Source: Actinomycetes bacterium (lineage in GTDB: Bacteria; Actinomycetota; Actinomycetes; Propionibacteriales; Propionibacteriaceae). Taken from it: DNA of 46,644 bases. The stretch covers positions 1 through 46,644 of the forward strand of contig JAEZVO010000042.1 of NCBI GenBank assembly GCA_023443125.1. The letters are read 5' to 3'. Both the position numbers and the translations under genes were made by a program. A model generated the notes under the pieces. It made no database searches and was not told the DNA's origin. It saw nothing but the letters and a program-made list of their open reading frames with translations. This document shows, piece by piece, positions 42,996 through 46,644 of the stretch; position 1 is the first letter of the stretch, and every line of letters starts with the position of its first letter.

Positions 42996-43037
42996 GATTT
43001 CCCTCGAATCGGCACCGGACGTGGGAGTATGGGCTGC

Positions 43038-44360
43038 GTGAAGGCTGTCGAGAATGAGGAGTTCATTCGTCGGGGCAACCGTGTCGCGTGGGCTTTTGTT
43101 CCCTATCTCGCGCTGTGTCAGGCGGTGCAACTCGCCTACCGAGTACCGGGCGCGCGGTTCCTGACGTTCGAGCTCATCGCGCTCGTCGTGTTGGCGCTGG
43201 TGACCGCGCCCTGGTGGCTGGGCCGACGGCACGAGCTCGGGAAAGCGACGTGGTGGCTCGTCGCATCATTCCTCGCTGTCGTGGTCTACGGCATCGTGGC
43301 CTTGCCCTTCCATGCCCCTGCGGTCGTGACGACCGCGGGGGGTGGCGTCGTACCACTGCAGTATCTGGTGGTCCCGTTGTTGAATGCGGGGCTCGCCACA
43401 CTCACTGGGCTCGGAATGATCCTGGCAGCCGAGCCGAGACTCCGGTTGCGCATCGTCGCGGCTGCCGGAGCGGCGTCGCTCATCGTCGCCTTCATCGGAT
43501 GGCCTTTCCAGTCCCAGTATCGGCGCTCGATACGGCTCGCCACCGGACAAGGTGGGGCCGCGGTGGTGCACGTGATCTTTCTGCTGCTGATCGCGGTGGG
43601 ACTTGCGGAGTTCCTGCGACGCGGCGGCAACCGCAAGCTCGGTATCGGGCTGATGCTCGGCGCGACGGTCGCGACGTTGGCGACGCAGTCGCGCGGAGCA
43701 CTGCTGACGCTGGGCGCGTTCGTCGCGCTCCTGGCTCTGGGGTGGGTGCTCAACGGCACGCGAAGCATCTGGAAGCTATGGCCTCTGGCGTTGGCCTTGG
43801 TTCTGGGGGTTGCGCTGGCGCCGTTGGTGCCTGGCTTCGACCGAATCTTCAGCCTCTCCGACACCAAGCGTTCCGCCAACCTGAAGGCTGCGCTCGGGCT
43901 GTGGAATGAGGACTGGTCGACGCGTATCTGCGGTGTGGGCTCGGGGCACGCCTGGCCGTGGCCTGCGTATGAGTCCGGCCTGTACCGCTTCCCCCCGGAG
44001 GGGCATTCAGGCCAACGCCCGACCGCATACGGTGACCTGCTCCTCACCCCGCACTCAACGCCACTGGCGCTGCTGGTGGAGCACGGCCTCCTGGGAGTCC
44101 TCGCCGGCGCAGTCATGGGCGTGGCGGTGCTGGTGCTCTGGTGGCGTTCCCGGGCGTCGCTGTCCAGGCTCGCAGTGGCGAGTGCTGTGCTGGCGTCGCT
44201 GATGGCGTTTCTGTTCGACACCTACCTGCTGCGCAACTTCGGCATCAGCCTGTGGTGGTGGGCGTGCGTCGCGTTGGTGGCGACGTGGGAGGAACCACGC
44301 CCCGACGATGCACTCTCGATCAGTGGGTTAACCGGCTGGGCGTCTCGACGACCTGAGTAA
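43038..44360 (+). CDS. O-antigen ligase/polymerase family membrane protein, tandem copy 1
   Basis: This 440-residue polytopic protein starts at the GTG at 43038, with GGAG ten bases upstream; the ATG at 43029 is one base from that site and so less likely. It has about 11 membrane helices, T-Q-S-R-G-A (the family's S-R motif) and a large outer loop with W-P-W-P-A-Y-E-S-G-L-Y, then L-T-P-H-S-T-P-L. The last His-containing motif is typical of Wzy/WaaL enzymes. A close paralogue follows directly. It would polymerise or attach the glycan on the outer face. Confidence 0.82.
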   Translation: MKAVENEEFIRRGNRVAWAFVPYLALCQAVQLAYRVPGARFLTFELIALVVLALVTAPWWLGRRHELGKATWWLVASFLAVVVYGIVALPFHAPAVVTTAGGGVVPLQYLVVPLLNAGLATLTGLGMILAAEPRLRLRIVAAAGAASLIVAFIGWPFQSQYRRSIRLATGQGGAAVVHVIFLLLIAVGLAEFLRRGGNRKLGIGLMLGATVATLATQSRGALLTLGAFVALLALGWVLNGTRSIWKLWPLALALVLGVALAPLVPGFDRIFSLSDTKRSANLKAALGLWNEDWSTRICGVGSGHAWPWPAYESGLYRFPPEGHSGQRPTAYGDLLLTPHSTPLALLVEHGLLGVLAGAVMGVAVLVLWWRSRASLSRLAVASAVLASLMAFLFDTYLLRNFGISLWWWACVALVATWEEPRPDDALSISGLTGWASRRPE

Positions 44361-44482
44361 GAGATCCGTGAGGCGCGAGCCTCGGAAGGGCCAACGCGCT
44401 CGTCATACCGATCCGATAACGTTCCTCCCCGTTTGCCGCCCCACGACTTCGTTTGAATCTCAGTGGGTGCAACCATGGCGGG

Positions 44483-45769
44483 GTGCAGCCAACCGTCGAA
44501 ACCGAGCAGTTCCGCCTGAGGGGGAACCGGATCGCTTGGGCTTTCGTCCCCTACGTGGCGTTCTGCCAGGCTGTGCAGCTGGCGTTCCCCGTTCCGGGAA
44601 TGCCCTGGTTCACCTTCGAGTTCTTCGCGCTGATCCTCATCGTGTGCGTCACATCCCCCTGGTGGAGCCGTCGCTGGCGTGAATTGCGGGCGACGACGCT
44701 CGTTACCGCCGGCGCGTTTCTAGCGCTGGTGGCCTATGGGTTGGTGTCGCTGTTCCTCCATCCCCCGCCCGTGGTGCGAACGCCTGGCGGCGGAATAATG
44801 CCGCGCTACTACGAGGTCGTTCCGCTACTCAGCGCGGCGCTGACCGTTGTCGCGGGCTTCGGCGTCGTGCTGACCGCGGAGCGGCACCTTCGATTGCGGA
44901 TTCTCACCGTCGCCGGTGCCGCAGCGGTGGTGGTGTCGTTTCTGGGTTGGCCGTTTCAGTCTGCGTATCGCGGATACGTGCGGCTCGCGACGGGGCAGGG
45001 CGGCGCTGCGATTATTCACGTAATGTTCCTGCTCATCATGTCGCTGGGGCTCGCGCAGTTCGCGCGCGGCTCCCGCCCGCGGCTAGGGATTGCGATCGTC
45101 GTCGGCGGGCTCGGTGCCCTCATCGCGACGCAGTCGCGCGGAGCATTCATCAACGTCGCTACCTGGGTGGGATTGATCGTCGTGGGTTGGCTCATCTCAC
45201 ATCCGCGCGACGCGAAGCGCCTCTGGCCGTTGGGTGCTGCGACGCTCGCGGGTCTCGTCGCGCTGCCGTTCATTCCGGGGATCGACCGCATCACGGATTT
45301 TTGGGATCCGAAGCGAGCAAAGAACATCGACAACGCTTTGGAGCTGTGGGGAGAACAGCCGCTCGGCCAAATCTTCGGGCTCGGCCCCGGTTCGGTGTGG
45401 CCGTGGCCGGCCTACGAGTCCGGGCTCTACCCGATGCCCGAAGAGGGATACGCCGGGTTCCAGCCCTCCGAGATGGGGAACGTGCTGCTCACGCCCCATT
45501 CGACGCCGTTGCAGTTCATGGTGGAGTTCGGCATTCCGGGCGCCATCCTGGGTGCTGTGATGGGCATCGCACTGCTCGTGGGTTGGTGGCGCGCCCGCAC
45601 GACGCTACCTCGGTTGATCGTGGCGAGCGCAGTGTTGGCTTGCTTGGTGGCCTTCCTCGTCGATACGTATCTACTTCGTAATTTCGGTATCAGCTGGTGG
45701 TGGTGGGCGCTGATCGCCCTCACCGCGACGTGGCCTTTCGATAAGCGACCCAATACCGCCGAGGTGTGA
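44483..45769 (+). CDS. O-antigen ligase/polymerase family membrane protein, tandem copy 2
   Basis: This 428-residue paralogue of the preceding gene shares the order of all motifs: W-A-F-V-P-Y near the N-terminus, G-W-P-F-Q-S, L-A-T-G-Q-G-G-A-A, T-Q-S-R-G-A, the loop W-P-W-P-A-Y-E-S-G-L-Y, and L-L-T-P-H-S-T-P-L. The start is uncertain. GTG 44483 gives the closest match to copy 1; TTG 44453 would add ten residues. There is no clear ribosome site. The sequences have diverged in most helices but hardly in the outer loop, so both copies are probably functional. Confidence 0.8.
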   Translation: MQPTVETEQFRLRGNRIAWAFVPYVAFCQAVQLAFPVPGMPWFTFEFFALILIVCVTSPWWSRRWRELRATTLVTAGAFLALVAYGLVSLFLHPPPVVRTPGGGIMPRYYEVVPLLSAALTVVAGFGVVLTAERHLRLRILTVAGAAAVVVSFLGWPFQSAYRGYVRLATGQGGAAIIHVMFLLIMSLGLAQFARGSRPRLGIAIVVGGLGALIATQSRGAFINVATWVGLIVVGWLISHPRDAKRLWPLGAATLAGLVALPFIPGIDRITDFWDPKRAKNIDNALELWGEQPLGQIFGLGPGSVWPWPAYESGLYPMPEEGYAGFQPSEMGNVLLTPHSTPLQFMVEFGIPGAILGAVMGIALLVGWWRARTTLPRLIVASAVLACLVAFLVDTYLLRNFGISWWWWALIALTATWPFDKRPNTAEV

Positions 45770-45867
45770 CCCCACCCACTACTAGGGTGATGGACACGCA
45801 AGCGAATGCCCTCCCAACGAGCGCGAAGCAAACGTCCTTGTCATGGGGCATTGAGTGAGAATAGACG

Positions 45868-45902
45868 CTCATCGATGAGAGCTCGTCGGTAAGTATCGAT
45901 AC
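45868..45902. promoter_or_regulatory. Two palindromes upstream of the WhiB-like gene
   Basis: CTCATCGATGAG (45868-45879) and GTATCGATAC (45893-45902) are perfect palindromes with the same ATCGAT core, 24 bases apart centre to centre. They could be operators. The 271 bases between the polymerase gene and the WhiB-like gene hold nothing else I can support. Confidence 0.35.
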
Positions 45903-46040
45903 CTAGATTTGCTCATGTTTATACCCATGAAGAACGGGTAGCTCCCCCCATCCTTTTCGCTGCAAATCCGGCGTCAAAGCTGAGAACCTTGGTAGCAGAG
46001 GTGATCGAGGCCCTGCCTGGATCGCAGAGAAGGAGACATG

Positions 46041-46583
46041 ATGACTGACCAGCTCACACCGTGTGTAACCGCCTCCAACATTTTCCTGCATCCCCTGCTC
46101 GAAGAGGGATCCGTCCCCTCCAGCCGCGGCGAACGTCGCGAGCAGGCGATGCTCCGCACTCAGGCTGAACGACTCTGCGCCGGTTGCCCCATGCTGGCAC
46201 AGTGCCTGAGCGACGCCGTCGGTAAGCACGACGTCGCGGGCTTCGTCGCCGGCACCACGAAGCGTCAGCGCCAAGAGATCCGCGCACGGCTGGGTGTTCA
46301 GGTGCAGGTTGAAGACATGGACAGCTACGCAGGCGTCAACTCGGGTCGTCAGTTTGACGGTGAGGAAATCTACCGGATGCGTACCGCGAATCCTGATCAG
46401 CCGCTGAGCGTCATCGCCCAGAAGGTCGGCTGCTCCGTCTCGACGGTGAAGCGCCACCTGCGTCGCATCGAACAGGAAGGCAACACCCCCACCCCCACCG
46501 TCAATCGCGAACTACCAAGCCCCGACGTGATCCTCGCCACCGCGCAGGCACTGAAGGCAGCACCTGCCCAACGGGCCGCATAA
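46041..46583 (+). CDS. WhiB-family regulator with C-terminal helix-turn-helix
   Basis: This 180-residue protein has the four Cys of a WhiB iron-sulfur cluster: Cys8, then Cys46, Cys49 and Cys55 in C-x2-C-x5-C. G-F-V-A-G-T-T (67-73) replaces the usual G-V-W-G-G turn, and a basic K-R-Q-R-Q-E-I-R-A-R segment follows. Unlike ordinary WhiB proteins (about 80-130 residues) it goes on with a predicted helix-turn-helix at ~121-142 (L-S-V-I-A-Q-K-V-G-C-S-V-S-T-V-K-R-H-L) and a Pro/Ala-rich tail. It is probably a redox- or nitric oxide-sensing transcription factor. I chose ATG 46041 because AAGGAG (46030-46035) lies five bases upstream; ATG 46038 would be only two bases away. Targets are unknown. Confidence 0.88.
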   Translation: MTDQLTPCVTASNIFLHPLLEEGSVPSSRGERREQAMLRTQAERLCAGCPMLAQCLSDAVGKHDVAGFVAGTTKRQRQEIRARLGVQVQVEDMDSYAGVNSGRQFDGEEIYRMRTANPDQPLSVIAQKVGCSVSTVKRHLRRIEQEGNTPTPTVNRELPSPDVILATAQALKAAPAQRAA

Positions 46584-46615
46584 CGCGTCGCGCATCTTCC
46601 TCCCCATCCCAGACG

Positions 46616-46644
46616 GGCCTCGCTACGAGAGACGTAGCGAGGCC
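46616..46644 (+). terminator. Terminator after the WhiB-like gene, at the window end
   Basis: A perfect 12-bp stem (46616-46627 with 46633-46644) with loop AGAGA ends exactly at the window edge, so any T run is not visible. Confidence 0.75.

Noticed and set aside
45773..45789. Terminator after the second polymerase gene
   Set aside because: The stem is only five base pairs (CACCC/GGGTG) and has no T run.

Overview
The window looks like chromosomal DNA of a high-GC Gram-positive actinobacterium. It has GC-rich codon use, GTG starts, AGGAG-type ribosome sites, a WhiB-family regulator, Sec signal peptides with Lys-Lys starts, an Excalibur domain and an L,D-transpeptidase. Propionibacteriaceae is my best guess, from overall flavour only. 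Almost all of it is one surface-polysaccharide locus of about 40 genes. I see no tRNA, rRNA, transposase, phage gene or CRISPR array.

Left part (1-21.3 kb). Five secreted proteins share a repeat of about 90 residues (Trp-Gly, then W/F-T-E, then W-S-x-S-Q, then L-T-Y-G). They are an L,D-transpeptidase (cut by the window start), a lysozyme-like protein, a 1278-residue GH16-like protein, a protein with three repeats and no enzyme domain, and an Excalibur protein. Between them lie all six steps of CMP-pseudaminic acid synthesis, in several short operons on both strands: pseF-like (2013-3380, -), pseG (7401-8420, -), pseB-pseC (8505-10617, +) and pseH-pseI (18947-17401, -). The same part holds a secreted VDGN-repeat protein, a frameshifted acyltransferase, a long family 2 glycosyltransferase and two overlapping genes of unknown role.

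Middle part (21.4-35.3 kb). A four-gene overlapping cassette encodes an acyl carrier protein, an AMP-forming ligase, a short-chain reductase and a small phosphopantetheinyl-transferase-like protein. It is followed by a 77-bp inverted repeat. Then comes a mostly overlapping + strand run: a glycosyltransferase, a protein with the DEG/HP/SS motifs of bacterial sialyltransferases (candidate pseudaminic acid transferase), a two-part ABC polysaccharide exporter, a UDP-HexNAc 6-dehydrogenase, another glycosyltransferase and a Wzx-type flippase. A polymerase, a chain-length protein with a degenerate kinase domain and a further glycosyltransferase follow.

Right part (35.3-46.6 kb). A glycosyltransferase and a membrane-bound WbpM-type dehydratase are on the - strand. 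On the + strand are an aminotransferase with an overlapping initiating sugar-phosphate transferase, three genes (WbpD-, WbpE- and WbpB-like) which with the dehydrogenase would make UDP-GlcNAc3NAcA, two tandem paralogous polymerase/ligase proteins, and a WhiB-like protein with a C-terminal helix-turn-helix.

Taken together, the locus should build a complex, charged cell-wall glycan. It would contain pseudaminic acid, a diacetamido-uronic acid and probably an amino-trideoxyhexose, possibly with an acyl group supplied by the carrier-protein cassette. The repeat proteins are good candidates for proteins that bind this glycan. That functional link is inference from co-location.
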